From Bacteroidota bacterium (GTDB taxonomy: Bacteria; Bacteroidota; Bacteroidia; Chitinophagales; Chitinophagaceae), in contig JAUZOA010000004.1 of NCBI GenBank assembly GCA_030706685.1, forward strand, positions 1 to 64,000: 64,000 nucleotides of DNA. Reading direction: 5' to 3'. The notes under the pieces were generated by a model. That model made no database searches. It was not told the DNA's origin and worked only from the letters and a program-made list of their open reading frames with translations. Positions 18,001 through 27,751 of the stretch are shown piece by piece. Within the stretch, counting starts at the first letter, position 1. The number at the start of each line of letters is the position of its first letter. A program made the position numbers and the translations under genes.

Positions 18001-19098
18001 GTTTTTTTCATCCTCACAGAAAGAGAGAATGAAATTATTGATGATATTATTCTGACCGGGGACAGTATAAGTGATATTTCTGAATGAACTGGTTCGCGGC
18101 TGAATAATATTAATCCCGCCGCGCAGGGTGCCTATCCATTTTCTTCCTTCTGTATCTTCATAAATAGCATACACCGCATTGCTGTTCACTAACGGTGTTC
18201 CTTCACCCGACAGGTAGGGAACGGGCGTGAGGGCCGCCGGAGATAAAAACCATACCCCGCCACCATCTGAAGCGATCCATACTGTATTTTGCTTGTCTAT
18301 GCAAAGACCGGCGACACTGTTTTTCGAAGGCATTAAATTCCTGGAATAAGAATGCCGGTGGGTATCATATTTATAAAGGCCATTATTATTTCCCAGCCAT
18401 AAATCACCGCCGTTGTCAAATTTCATGCAATTAGCTTCTTTGATGGAGTTGTCAACGACAGCCAGGGTCCTGGTTTTTATGTCAAACCTGCAGAGGCCGG
18501 CTTGTTGTACGAATACCCATGCAAACTGTTTTAACGAATCATATTCAATAGAGGTCACCGTATAATCTCCTTCCTGCCCTTTGAAAGGATAAAGAGGAAT
18601 TTGTTTCCCGACCAGGTTATTCTTTTCAAAAACCAATAAGCCATTATGCGTGCCGGCCAGCACCAGGGCATCCTGGTGAATGGTTTTAATAATGCCGACG
18701 CCTTCTTTTATATCTTTCACGACCGGCCTGTCCCATGACATGAACCTGGGAGAAGAAAAGCCGGATAGCGCCGGGTTGAAAATACTGATGCCTTTCGCGC
18801 CGCCAATCCATATTTTATGATCGGCGCCTTCCGCGATAGTGTAAATATGATTGTCATTGAGCGAAGCACTGTCGCCAATAATATTCCGGAATATTTTAAA
18901 AACATATCCGTCATATCGGTTCAGCCCGTCGTAGGTGCCAAACCACATAAAGCCGTTATGGTCCTGGTAAATGCAGGTAACCGCATTATTGGATAACCCA
19001 TGTTCTATTCCAAGATAACGTACGGGGTTAGGATCCCCTGCATAAGCGATCCTGGCGTAAAAGAGAATACAAATAATAAGCCGCTGCCGGAAATTCAT
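15025..19098 (-). CDS. Hybrid two-component system regulator (HTCS)
   Basis: One 1357-residue chain combines periplasmic sensor, kinase and DNA-binding regulator. Numbering from the longer reading at 19122: signal to about 29; two-component propeller repeats of the form WIGT.GGL to about 650; a Y_Y_Y domain (about 700-775); a membrane helix WWIYLLYALSVATAIYLYI (782-800); HisKA with phosphoacceptor H839 in SHEFRTPL; HATPase motifs DTGSGIPPG and GFGIGLYV; a receiver (DDN about 1114, phosphoacceptor D1156 in ISDVMM); and a C-terminal AraC-type domain (about 1255-1360). I prefer the start at MNFRQRL. HTCS proteins sense an oligosaccharide and activate their own utilisation locus. It is the only regulator in the window and sits between the minus cluster and the divergent SusC gene, so it probably controls both sides. 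Confidence 0.96.
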   Translation of the reverse strand: MNFRQRLIICILFYARIAYAGDPNPVRYLGIEHGLSNNAVTCIYQDHNGFMWFGTYDGLNRYDGYVFKIFRNIIGDSASLNDNHIYTIAEGADHKIWIGGAKGISIFNPALSGFSSPRFMSWDRPVVKDIKEGVGIIKTIHQDALVLAGTHNGLLVFEKNNLVGKQIPLYPFKGQEGDYTVTSIEYDSLKQFAWVFVQQAGLCRFDIKTRTLAVVDNSIKEANCMKFDNGGDLWLGNNNGLYKYDTHRHSYSRNLMPSKNSVAGLCIDKQNTVWIASDGGGVWFLSPAALTPVPYLSGEGTPLVNSNAVYAIYEDTEGRKWIGTLRGGINIIQPRTSSFRNITYTVPGQNNIINNFILSFCEDEKNNVWIGTDGAGLRYWDREKNKSVQYSNVPSQKNSISSNFITSILRDSRNTIWVSTWFGGINRLTNHAGVFNHYTCFNPKTNAEENNVWLLYEDRQQRIWASTTNNGTLYLFNDKSNKFEIFDESIINIQCLAEDSEGNFWGGNYTSLVAIDRVQKKHHQYNIGYPVRCIHEDKNKKFWIGTEGGGLLLFDRNNGSYQRYTTTEGLPSNTILRLLEDSKGNLWLSTYNGLCKFNPSTKTSRNFSQSDGLQSNQFSFNAALALKTGEFLFGGIKGFNIFYPDSVYDKTETPRIFLTGLKINNTPVEEDNSYITKREFEKISEVTVPYDRAIVSLDFIALEYTGADKIKYAYLLEGWDKNWNYVNGIRGANYSRLQEGDYTFKIKVTNADGIWGRETQLLKITVLPPWYRTWWIYLLYALSVATAIYLYIQYNKRQERLRYEIKLAHLEKEKEKELTEKKISFFTHISHEFRTPLTLIINPLKELIKGKTGQDESRKDISMIYRNARRLLSLVDQLLLFRKVESIDQQMRIEKFDIAEVCHEVFLSFSQHAVAKKVNFIYNRSDHEIFIYADKEKIEIILFNLVSNAFKYTNAGGRITLVIAEDEKNVEIEVKDTGSGIPPGIGNKLFDSFYQADNKDKASQTGFGIGLYVSQKLALAHQGKLSYNSEPGKGTVFHLVLQKGKQHFPPQYISEDYKERQTILHELVEEPAAENYLGDEEKRRGNKSEVIDKLTSELPTMVIVDDNAEIRSYIRHIFSGSFNLYEADDGKEGYELVTKETPDIVISDVMMKNIGGIELCKRIKGTPSIAHTPVILLTASSSDEAKLEGIEGGAEDYITKPFDKEIIVARVQNILKGRNRLQRYFFNAVTLKPNSTIAGEHKEFIERCIAIVEKHLDNPDFSIQTFCREIGMSHPSLYKKVKAVSGLTVNVFVRYLRLRKAAELLINTDKTIVEVTYITGFNDIRYFREQFYNLFEMNPSDYVKRYRKVFGNKPVDI

Positions 19099-19291
19099 AA
19101 TAGCTAAGCAATAATTAAGCAATAGTAAGTTAAGTAAAATTGGATTCTTTTATAATTTTTCCTTTTCAGCAATCATTCATTTGCAGGAATTATCCCGGGG
19201 GATTTATAATGAATGAAAGAAAACTATTTCTGCTAAGCAGGTCGTGTTCGCCTTTCAGGAGGCAGACTTAAATTTTGTCATGGCGTCTGGA

Positions 19292-19307
19292 CAGGATAGT
19301 GCAGGAT
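19292..19307 (+). promoter_or_regulatory. Direct repeat CAGGAT-AGTG-CAGGAT, candidate HTCS site
   Basis: Two CAGGAT half-sites repeat with a 10-bp period 68-83 bp upstream of the SusC start at 19375, in the 276-bp gap divergent from the HTCS gene. The identical 18-mer CAGGATAGTGCAGGATGA precedes the second SusC. AraC-type domains commonly bind direct repeats spaced by one helical turn; the link to this HTCS is inferred. Confidence 0.65.
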
Positions 19308-19374
19308 GAAAACCAATTGAAACGATAATAATTTTATATATATAATTACGATTGCCAACTTTAAAAACTGCTGT

Positions 19375-22300
19375 ATGAAATTAAAACCCATCCCGGCAAA
19401 AGTGTTTGTATTGCTTTTGCTTTTTGTATCTCTTTCTTATTGGAACCCTTTGCAGGCACAAAATTCTCCTTTGACAATTACCGGGCGAATTACCGATGAA
19501 AATGGAAAAGGAGTTCCAAGTGTAACCATCCGTGTGAAAGGAACTAATAATCAAACGACCAGCCTTGAAGATGGTTCTTTTAAAATAACCGGGGTTAAAG
19601 GCAATGACGTACTCATTTTTAGTTCGGTAGGCTACCAGGAACAGGAGGTTCCAGTAAATAATCAGTCGGTCATTAACCTGTCTCTTGACATTTCGCAAAA
19701 AATCCTGGGTGATGTGGTAGTGATAGGTTATGGCACCCAAAAGAAAAAGAATGTGACAGGCGCTGTTTCATCCTTTGATGCGAGAAAGCTGGAGGAACGG
19801 CCCGTTCAACGGATTGACCAGGCATTGGTAGGTCAGCTGGCAGGTGTTACGGTTAAACAAACAACCGGGATACCGGGTAAAGCTTTCAGTATCCAGATAC
19901 GCGGTTCAGGGTCTATCAGCGGAGGTAATGAGCCCTTATATGTTATTGACGGCTTTCCTTTATCTGCCAATTCCAGCAATACTACTAACGGAACTTTTAC
20001 AACGGGCAACCCTTTAGATAATATTAATCCGAACGATATAGATCATATCGAAGTATTAAAAGATGCGGCGGCAGCGGCTATTTATGGATCAAGGGCATCA
20101 AACGGGGTAGTATTGATCACCACCAAACGGGGTCAGACCGGCAAACCCAGGATTAACTTTAATACTTATGCAGGATATAACCAGGCTGCTAAAAAATTAA
20201 AGATGATGAATGGTGACGAATGGATTGCCCAGGCCACTGAAGTAATCAATGCACAATATGTGGCCAAATACGGATCTGTTGGTGCTACTGCCAATGATGA
20301 CCGGGCCACCCGGCTGACACATACCGGTGGAATTGTAGATCCTAATTACATCCTGGACCCGCGGTGGACAATGCCGGGGCATCCGGGTTTAGAGTATCTG
20401 GATTGGCAGGATATAATAGAAAGGAAAGGCCTGATGCAGAACTACGAGATTTCGGCCAGCGGAGGTACCGATGCGGTAAAATATTTTTTATCGGGTAACT
20501 ATGCAAACCAGGATGGCTTTGTTATAGGTGTGGGTTACAAGGCCTATTCCCTGAGAGCAAATTTAGAGATCAATGCTTCTAAAAAATTAAAATTTGGTAT
20601 AAACATCGCTCCTACCTTTTCCATTACACAAGATCCCGGTGTAGATGGAAAAGATAATATTTTTCACCAGGCTTTAAGCCTGGCGCCTGTACAGGAAGAC
20701 ACAATGGGTTTCTTCCCCAATACAGCAAAAAATGGACAATATTTATATAGCAGCACTACCAATTCACCACTAGGTAAATTAACCTACAATAAGGGTACAA
20801 CCAAACGGTACCGTACATTAGGTACTATATATGGAGAGTACCAGATCATCAAGGGTTTGAGTTTCAGAAGTTCAGTCAATTTAGATAATACCGATAATAT
20901 TGCAACTACCTATGTCTCTTACCTGACAGCTCTCACCCAGGCATCAAGAACCTTTACAGGATCAAATAACCTGCTTGCTAATGCTTCCGGTACTTATAAT
21001 AGTTATCGAAGGCAAACTTTTGTGAATGAAAACACACTTACATACAATACCATATTTAAAAGAGATCATAGCATAAGTGTACTGGCAGGATACGCATATA
21101 ATTGGGATCGTTTGGACCGTGTAACTATGAGTTCAAATGGCGGATTTACCAGCGCGGTAATACAAACTTTAAATGCTGCCGCAGCCATTACCGGTAATAC
21201 TACTTCAACTCAAAATGTTTTGACCTCTTATTTCGGACGCCTGCAATATGGCTACAAAGACAAATATTTTTTGTCAGCCAGTTTGCGCAGGGACGGCTCT
21301 TCCAGGTTTGGTATCAATAATCAATTTGGTACATTCCCATCCGCTTCTTTGAAATGGATAGCCAGTGATGAGAACTTTATGAAAGCAGTACCTGTAATCA
21401 GCGATCTTAAGATAAGGGTATCTTATGGCGTAAACGGGAACAATAATTTACCTAATGATTATGCCAGTATTGCCACCATCGGCTCTGCAGGCTATGTTTT
21501 GGGTACAACACAGGCAGCGGTAATTGGCCAAACACCCAACGTTTTGGCAAACCCGGATTTGAAATGGGAAAAATCGCAAACTTATGATGTAGGGTTTGAT
21601 TTCGGAATATTTAAGAACCGGATCACGGGATCATTTGATTTTTACAATAAATTAAATACGGACCTTTTATTAAATGTCCAGGTTCCGGAAGTAACCGGGT
21701 TTCAAACGTATCTTACTAATATTGGTTCCGTACGAAATATAGGCCAGGAATTGGAACTGACCTCACGTAATATGGTGGGCGAATTTCAATGGGCTACTTC
21801 AATAAATATAACCCATAATACCAACCACATAGTGGCTTTGGGGCCCGGTCAAACCCAGATCATCATACCTAACGGGCTTACAGTATCCGACGCGATTTTG
21901 CGCGTGGGTTCGCCGATAAACAGTATATATGTTTTAAAAGTGATAGGATTATTAACCGCAAAGGATATTACCGACAATGTACCGCGCTATAACGGCACTA
22001 CCGAGCAGCCCGGGGATTTTAAATTCCAGGATATTAACGGTGATGGTGTAATAACTGAAGCGGACAAGCAGATAGTAGGACACCCTAACCCCGACTATAC
22101 TTATGGTATTACCAATACCTTTCGTTATAAAGGATTTGATTTGAATTTTTTGGTTCAGGGGCAAACCGGGGGCTCTATCTACTCACAATTGGGTAGGGCC
22201 ATTTCACGCCCGGGCCAGGGAAGGTCGGATAATCATCCTGAATCTTTTGTAAACAGATGGTATTCGGAAACCAACCAGGGTGATGGCAGGTTTGGCAAGG

Positions 22301-22608
22301 CTTATTCAACCTATAACAATCCTATTACTTCCGCCACGGACTGGTTGTATTCATCAGATTATATTCGTGTCCGTGATATAACCTTAGGGTATAATTTGAA
22401 AAACCTGGTTAAAAAGAATTTTATACAGGATGCACGCGTATACTTCACTTTAGAAAATTTCTTTGGTCATGACAGATATACCAATGGTTTAAATCCTGAA
22501 GCGGCCAATACCGCTATAAGTTCCAATAGTTCATACCCCGAAGCAGGAGACTATGGCGCTTTACCTCTGCCCAAATCATTGATAGTCGGGTTAAACATTA
22601 CATTTTAA
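19375..22608 (+). CDS. SusC/RagA-family TonB-dependent transporter (pair 2)
   Basis: The 1077-residue product has a signal (VFVLLLLFVSLSYWNPLQAQ), a carboxypeptidase-regulatory-like domain (ITGRITDENGKGVPSVTIRVKG), the SusC hallmark VVVIGYGTQKKKNVTGAVS and a plug domain with NPNDIDHIEVLKDAAAAAIYG. The barrel ends SLIVGLNITF with the terminal aromatic needed for outer membrane assembly. It would import oligosaccharides released at the cell surface. The partner SusD gene begins 20 bp later. A CAGGAT direct repeat lies upstream, and the HTCS gene is divergent. The sequence differs clearly from the SusC genes at 11704 and 24439, so the three pairs probably take different oligosaccharides. Confidence 0.96.
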   Translation: MKLKPIPAKVFVLLLLFVSLSYWNPLQAQNSPLTITGRITDENGKGVPSVTIRVKGTNNQTTSLEDGSFKITGVKGNDVLIFSSVGYQEQEVPVNNQSVINLSLDISQKILGDVVVIGYGTQKKKNVTGAVSSFDARKLEERPVQRIDQALVGQLAGVTVKQTTGIPGKAFSIQIRGSGSISGGNEPLYVIDGFPLSANSSNTTNGTFTTGNPLDNINPNDIDHIEVLKDAAAAAIYGSRASNGVVLITTKRGQTGKPRINFNTYAGYNQAAKKLKMMNGDEWIAQATEVINAQYVAKYGSVGATANDDRATRLTHTGGIVDPNYILDPRWTMPGHPGLEYLDWQDIIERKGLMQNYEISASGGTDAVKYFLSGNYANQDGFVIGVGYKAYSLRANLEINASKKLKFGINIAPTFSITQDPGVDGKDNIFHQALSLAPVQEDTMGFFPNTAKNGQYLYSSTTNSPLGKLTYNKGTTKRYRTLGTIYGEYQIIKGLSFRSSVNLDNTDNIATTYVSYLTALTQASRTFTGSNNLLANASGTYNSYRRQTFVNENTLTYNTIFKRDHSISVLAGYAYNWDRLDRVTMSSNGGFTSAVIQTLNAAAAITGNTTSTQNVLTSYFGRLQYGYKDKYFLSASLRRDGSSRFGINNQFGTFPSASLKWIASDENFMKAVPVISDLKIRVSYGVNGNNNLPNDYASIATIGSAGYVLGTTQAAVIGQTPNVLANPDLKWEKSQTYDVGFDFGIFKNRITGSFDFYNKLNTDLLLNVQVPEVTGFQTYLTNIGSVRNIGQELELTSRNMVGEFQWATSINITHNTNHIVALGPGQTQIIIPNGLTVSDAILRVGSPINSIYVLKVIGLLTAKDITDNVPRYNGTTEQPGDFKFQDINGDGVITEADKQIVGHPNPDYTYGITNTFRYKGFDLNFLVQGQTGGSIYSQLGRAISRPGQGRSDNHPESFVNRWYSETNQGDGRFGKAYSTYNNPITSATDWLYSSDYIRVRDITLGYNLKNLVKKNFIQDARVYFTLENFFGHDRYTNGLNPEAANTAISSNSSYPEAGDYGALPLPKSLIVGLNITF

Positions 22609-22627
22609 TCACCCTAATTTTCAAAAA

Positions 22628-24172
22628 ATGAAGAAGATATCTTTTATTTTAATCATAGCAGCCGGAGCCTTTGCATCATGCAGGAAGGATTTAAATCAAA
22701 CACCAATCTCAACGGCGACAACGGCAACTTTTTTTCAACAGCCGAGCGATTTTATACAAGCTGTGAATGCAGCATACAATTCCCTGAGAGGCTATCCCGA
22801 CAGGTTACTTTTCCTTTCTGAAGTACGGTCGGATAATATTTATCCTACCAATGATGTGGGTCGTGACCCCGATCCTATTAATAATTTTTCGCTGGGAATA
22901 GCCACAAATGTTTATGTTGAAGAAGCATGGAACGCAGATTTTAATGGCATATTCAAAGCCAATACTGTCATTGATCAAATTACCAAAAATGGCAGCTATG
23001 TTGGCTCGGCAGCATTGGCAACAAGATTAACGGCAGAAGCGAAGTTCCTGCGCGCTTTTTATTACTTCGACCTGGTAAAATATTTTGGTAAACTGCCTGT
23101 TATTAATCATCCGGTCGTAGCGGATGAAGCCAATACCATTGGCCGCAGTTCCGTAGCTGATGTATATGCATTGATTATTGCCGATCTTCAGTTCGCTGTA
23201 GCCAATTTACCAGCTAACTTCAGCGGTGTATTTCCTGCCTATGGAGCGACTGATGTAGGCAGAGCTACCAAATACGCTGCCGAGGCGATATTGGCAGAAG
23301 TTTACATGACTCGTTCAGGGCCAACATACGGAATTGAGGGGCCCGGCATGGGGTTAAATGAATGGGGTCTTGCTTTGCCTTTATTACAGGATATTATTAG
23401 CAGCGGGCTTTTTGTTTTCAACCCTAATTTTGGTGGTGCAACCGGCATTTTTTCATACACCAATCAAAATCCTGCCACTAATAAGGAAGCCATATTTGAT
23501 ATAATGTATCTTACAGGTCAAAGCCCCGTTTTAGGAGCTACATTTCCATGGCAACTTGTTCCGCAGGCCTATTTTAATGCATTACCCGCTGGTAATCCTT
23601 CCCTGGGAGGAGCTCTTGGAACGCCCTCGGTATCAAGCGATCTGTGGAATAGCTACGCTGCGACTGATGCACGCAAATCACCTACTTTACATACCACACC
23701 GTACAATAATCTGGGTACCCTTGACCTCCACGCATTCTTTAGAAAATATTTAGATACTACCAAAATCCCGGCCAGCCGTTTTGATTGGGGTATCAATTTT
23801 ATAGCCGTCAGGTATACGGATATACTGATGCTTAAAGCAGAGTGTATTTTACATGGCGCCACCGGCACACAAGGTGATGTAGATGCAATAGTTAACCAGG
23901 TCAGGGCAAGGGCCAGCCTGCCTGCAATAGCAAATGTTACATTAGCACAGTTGTTTGATGAACGCAGAAAAGAATTTGCTGCAGAAGGTTCGCGTTGGTT
24001 TGACCTGGAAAGAAGCGGAAACCTTATAACCATCATGAATGCATGGATAGCTGTTGAAGATGCTCTTCTGCACAAGATGAACCAGGTAGTACCCAATTAT
24101 ATTATTTATCCAGTGCCGCAATCACAATTAGATGCCGCACCAGGTTTATACACTCAAAATCCTGGATACTGA
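22628..24172 (+). CDS. SusD/RagB-family lipoprotein (pair 2)
   Basis: This 514-residue lipoprotein has a signal and lipobox (ILIIAAGAFASC) and the SusD opening RKDLNQTPISTAT. The TPR-like core includes AEAKFLRAFYYFDLVKYFGKLPVI and ATKYAAEAILAEVYM. The C-terminal family segment is VRARASLPAI...DERRKEFAAEGSRWFDLERSG, ending YTQNPGY. Length and layout are normal for the family. It forms a two-gene unit with the preceding SusC and is followed by a terminator-like hairpin, so enzymes are not obviously in the same transcript. It should act as the substrate-binding lid of its transporter at the cell surface. Confidence 0.96.
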   Translation: MKKISFILIIAAGAFASCRKDLNQTPISTATTATFFQQPSDFIQAVNAAYNSLRGYPDRLLFLSEVRSDNIYPTNDVGRDPDPINNFSLGIATNVYVEEAWNADFNGIFKANTVIDQITKNGSYVGSAALATRLTAEAKFLRAFYYFDLVKYFGKLPVINHPVVADEANTIGRSSVADVYALIIADLQFAVANLPANFSGVFPAYGATDVGRATKYAAEAILAEVYMTRSGPTYGIEGPGMGLNEWGLALPLLQDIISSGLFVFNPNFGGATGIFSYTNQNPATNKEAIFDIMYLTGQSPVLGATFPWQLVPQAYFNALPAGNPSLGGALGTPSVSSDLWNSYAATDARKSPTLHTTPYNNLGTLDLHAFFRKYLDTTKIPASRFDWGINFIAVRYTDILMLKAECILHGATGTQGDVDAIVNQVRARASLPAIANVTLAQLFDERRKEFAAEGSRWFDLERSGNLITIMNAWIAVEDALLHKMNQVVPNYIIYPVPQSQLDAAPGLYTQNPGY

Positions 24173-24187
24173 TTTTTGTTTCATTAA

Positions 24188-24240
24188 GCAATCGCCGCAA
24201 TCAAAGAAAAAGGCCCTGCAATAGCCAGGGTCTTTTTCAT
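24188..24240 (+). terminator. Terminator after SusC/D pair 2
   Basis: Downstream of the SusD stop, a stem formed by GGCCCTG and CAGGGTC is flanked by A-rich and T-rich sequence (CTTTTT), a classic intrinsic terminator. The stretch leading into it (GCAATCGCCGCAATCAAAG) nearly matches the one before the terminator after SusC/D pair 3 at 30039. Confidence 0.8.
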
Positions 24241-24363
24241 TATAATTATAAGCAGAAGTATCCGAACAAAATTGTTTTGTAGGATCATTTTACCTGTTCG
24301 TCTATAGGAATATAGTTTTTCATCACAAACTCGTTGTTTATTACATACTTAGCTGACTCAATG

Positions 24364-24379
24364 CAGGATAGTGCAGGAT
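24364..24379 (+). promoter_or_regulatory. Direct repeat CAGGAT-AGTG-CAGGAT, candidate HTCS site
   Basis: This is the same 18-mer (CAGGATAGTGCAGGATGA) as at 19292, here 60-75 bp upstream of the third SusC start. The surrounding sequence differs between the two promoters, so the match is not just a duplicated promoter. It is a candidate operator for joint control of both SusC/D pairs. Confidence 0.65.
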
Positions 24380-24438
24380 GATAGATAAGAAAAACTGGAA
24401 TAATTTGGATTAATTTTCTAACTCTAATCGCCTGCTAT

Positions 24439-27400
24439 ATGAATCAACAGACTGCTTTACGCAGAAGTATGATCTTAGTCATATTTCTGCTTTGCATTTC
24501 CCCGTTTTCATTTTCTCAAAACAATTTTAAGGTTAGTGGTAAAGTCACCGATGAAGCCGGTAAGCCTCTCGCAGGAGTAACTGTTCGTGTAAAAGGAAAA
24601 ACTACTGCGACAGCTACAAAGCCTGACGGGAGTTTTGAAATCAATGCGCCTTCAGAAAATGCAACCCTCGTTTTTAGTTCCATTGGTTTCGCGGAACAGG
24701 AGGTTCCCTTAAATAAAAGGAACCAGGTAGAAATAACCATGGCAACTGCTGTTACTTCCCTGCAGGATGTGGTAGTAGTCGGATACGGCACTCAAAAAAA
24801 GAGCGATGTAACCGGATCCCTGAGCCGGATAACGGCCGACGTTATCCAGGAACGTCCCGCCCAGAATATTTTACAGGCAATACAAGGTAAAGCTGCCGGG
24901 GTGCAGGTATCATCCAACTTTAAACCCGGTGAACTCCCCGTAGTAAGAGTTCGCGGCAACCGTTCACTTGGCGCTACCAATGATCCTCTTTATGTATTGG
25001 ATGGTATTCCTTTGGTCAATGCTCTCGGAGTGAATTCATTTACGATGAGTGATATCAATCCCAATGATATTGTTTCCATCGAAATCCTTAAAGACGCATC
25101 GGCGACGGCCATCTATGGTTCGCGGGGCGCCAATGGTGTAGTACTTATTACAACGAATAAAGGAAAAAAGGGAAGGGTCACCCTTGGCTACAATTCCACG
25201 ATTTCTCTCGACTCTTACAAATCACTGACCGATTGGATGGATGGAGGCCAATATGTTGACAGGTGGCGTTTGAGTTTAATTAATGGACGTCAATATCACA
25301 ATATCGCAAACAATAGCGACTTTAATGTACCGGCTGTCGTATGGTATCCTAATCCCAAAGATGATTCTACCATGGTGGGCTTTACAGATCCTGTCGCCAT
25401 CGCATCCGTTATGATGGGCTATGACTGGAACCCTGATGGTACGGTCAAAATGCGCGCAACCTCTGCTGCTGAACAGGCTCTTGGATGGCCAGCCCAGGTT
25501 CCTGTTTATAATTCCCAAAACATAAGAAGCCATAATTGGCTAAATGATGCAGTGCGCCAGGGTGTAACCCAGAACCATCAAATTTCTGTTACCGCCGGAA
25601 ATGATGTATCACGCTTATCCCTTTCTCTTGGTTATTATAATCAATTAGGCGTTCAAAAAGACCAGGATTATAAACGTTTTACCGCCAATATAAGCGGCGA
25701 TGTATCTCCCACCAAATGGTTTACACTTGGTACTTCTGTTATCGCATCCGTATCTATTCAGAACTTTGGTATACAGGGCCCGAATACTTCTAACACAGGT
25801 TCAAAAGATCTTTATTCCAGGGCCAGCGACCAGTTTCCCTATGCATTGCCTACAGATGCCAACGGTTTCTCCATCAGGAACCCGGGAGGTAACCTTAGTT
25901 TATGGAATCCTTTAATTGATATCTCCCAATCCCTGAATGAGAGGCGTACGGCCGCTGTTTTGGCAAACATGTACAGCGAAATTAAGTTTACACCCTGGTT
26001 GAAATACCGCGTAAACTTCGGCGCGCAATACCGTCATTTCAGATCAGCTTCATGGACCGGACCTGACGCAACAAGCCATCTTACCAATAAGCCCAATACT
26101 GCCGCTTATGCTACGGAAGAAAACTTTTCATACGTTGTCGAAAACCTGCTCTATTTCGACAAAACCTTTGCTAAAGTGCATAAGGTAGGAATAACCTTAC
26201 TTCAATCCTCTCAAAAGTCCAGGAAAGAAAACAGCAGCACCAGCGTATCGGGAAATATCAATCCCCTTAGCCTGTGGTATGACCTTGGATCCAATACCGT
26301 TGGAAACCCGGGTGGTTATGGTACAGGGTTTACAGAAAACACACTTACTTCCTTTATGGGCCGTTTGAATTATACCCTGATGGATAAATACTTGCTTACA
26401 GCTTCCGGCCGCTATGATGGCGCCTCTGTATTAGCGCCGGGTCATAAATGGGACTTCTTCCCATCATTTGCCCTGGCCTGGAAAATGCAGCAAGAAAAGT
26501 TTTTGAATTCCGTAAGATGGATTGATGAACTTAAGCCCCGTTTCGGCTATGGTGTAGTGGGCAATTCATCCGTACAGCCCTACACTACTTCGGGTCCTCT
26601 CAGCAGGAACCCTTATGTGTTCGGTTCTACTGCCGGTATCGGGTACCTGCCCCAGTTAGTACAAAACCCGGATCTGAAATGGGAAAGTACAGCGGAAACA
26701 AATATCGGGCTCGATTTTGCGCTCTTTAGGAACCGCTTATCAGGCTCCATCGAAGTCTATCAGCAAAAAACATCCGACCTGATCTTGCCGAAAACACTTC
26801 CGGCCGTATCAGGATATGTTCAAAAGATCGAAAATATAGGCAAAACCAGTAATAAAGGAATAGAGATAACGCTCTCCGGAACGCCCATTCGAAAAGGAAA
26901 CTTTAGCTGGGATGTTGATCTCAACTGGTCGAAGAACAGTGAAAAGATCGTTGAATTAATAAACGGCAAACAGGACCTTATTGCCAGCGGATGGTTTATC
27001 GGTCAGCCCTTGCAGGTATTTTATAATTATGCCAACGCAGGAATCTGGGGGTCATCGGCCAAGGATCTCGCTGATATGGCCCTGTTCAATGCCAATGGAA
27101 CCAATTTCCGCCCGGGGACTATTAAAGTAGTTGATCAAAATGGCGACTACAAGATTAATTCATCCGATTTTGTAGTCCTGGGCTCACCCCGTCCTGCCTG
27201 GACCGGCGGCATTACCAACACATTCCATTATAAAAACTGGTCATTAAGTTCATTCATCTATTTCCGCTGGGGACAGATGTATTTTGGCGGATATCCCAAT
27301 TCTTATGGCGGTGTAAATCCTAATGGCCGTGTAGAAAATAATTTATGGTCATGGACTAACCCCAATGGCCGCTGGCCAATGCCCAACTCTTCCAGCGCTA

Positions 27401-27702
27401 TAACGAATTTGACGGCTGCGATGCAATATAATGATGGTTCATTCGGAGCGGTAAAGAATATTTCGCTTTCGTATACATTTACGAAGAAATTAATTCAAAG
27501 AATTGGCCTGAATGATCTTGTATTGAACTTCCAGATGATCAACCCCGTCATTTTCGGGCCCGGTGTCGTAAAGTGGGGAATCAACCCGGACGATGATACC
27601 AACTGGAGTATTGCTTCTTCCAATACGAACCCGCTGGGCGGAACAAACAATAATACTATTCTTCCGCAAAGTATCGTGATTGGTATAAGAGCAGGTTTTT
27701 AA
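24439..27702 (+). CDS. SusC/RagA-family TonB-dependent transporter (pair 3)
   Basis: A 1087-residue outer membrane transporter with a signal (ILVIFLLCISPFSFSQ), a carboxypeptidase-regulatory-like domain (VSGKVTDEAGKPLAGVTVRVKG), the motif VVVVGYGTQKKSDVTGSLS and a plug domain with NPNDIVSIEILKDASATAIYG. The barrel ends SIVIGIRAGF. It is paired with an unusually long SusD at 27752, 49 bp downstream. It has its own candidate operator and follows the terminator of pair 2, so it is a separate transcription unit although adjacent. The two neighbouring pairs are diverged rather than recent copies. Confidence 0.96.
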   Translation: MNQQTALRRSMILVIFLLCISPFSFSQNNFKVSGKVTDEAGKPLAGVTVRVKGKTTATATKPDGSFEINAPSENATLVFSSIGFAEQEVPLNKRNQVEITMATAVTSLQDVVVVGYGTQKKSDVTGSLSRITADVIQERPAQNILQAIQGKAAGVQVSSNFKPGELPVVRVRGNRSLGATNDPLYVLDGIPLVNALGVNSFTMSDINPNDIVSIEILKDASATAIYGSRGANGVVLITTNKGKKGRVTLGYNSTISLDSYKSLTDWMDGGQYVDRWRLSLINGRQYHNIANNSDFNVPAVVWYPNPKDDSTMVGFTDPVAIASVMMGYDWNPDGTVKMRATSAAEQALGWPAQVPVYNSQNIRSHNWLNDAVRQGVTQNHQISVTAGNDVSRLSLSLGYYNQLGVQKDQDYKRFTANISGDVSPTKWFTLGTSVIASVSIQNFGIQGPNTSNTGSKDLYSRASDQFPYALPTDANGFSIRNPGGNLSLWNPLIDISQSLNERRTAAVLANMYSEIKFTPWLKYRVNFGAQYRHFRSASWTGPDATSHLTNKPNTAAYATEENFSYVVENLLYFDKTFAKVHKVGITLLQSSQKSRKENSSTSVSGNINPLSLWYDLGSNTVGNPGGYGTGFTENTLTSFMGRLNYTLMDKYLLTASGRYDGASVLAPGHKWDFFPSFALAWKMQQEKFLNSVRWIDELKPRFGYGVVGNSSVQPYTTSGPLSRNPYVFGSTAGIGYLPQLVQNPDLKWESTAETNIGLDFALFRNRLSGSIEVYQQKTSDLILPKTLPAVSGYVQKIENIGKTSNKGIEITLSGTPIRKGNFSWDVDLNWSKNSEKIVELINGKQDLIASGWFIGQPLQVFYNYANAGIWGSSAKDLADMALFNANGTNFRPGTIKVVDQNGDYKINSSDFVVLGSPRPAWTGGITNTFHYKNWSLSSFIYFRWGQMYFGGYPNSYGGVNPNGRVENNLWSWTNPNGRWPMPNSSSAITNLTAAMQYNDGSFGAVKNISLSYTFTKKLIQRIGLNDLVLNFQMINPVIFGPGVVKWGINPDDDTNWSIASSNTNPLGGTNNNTILPQSIVIGIRAGF

Positions 27703-27751
27703 TCATTGAGACAAGGCATGCCTCGCCTCAATAAAAAATAAAAAAGATTTT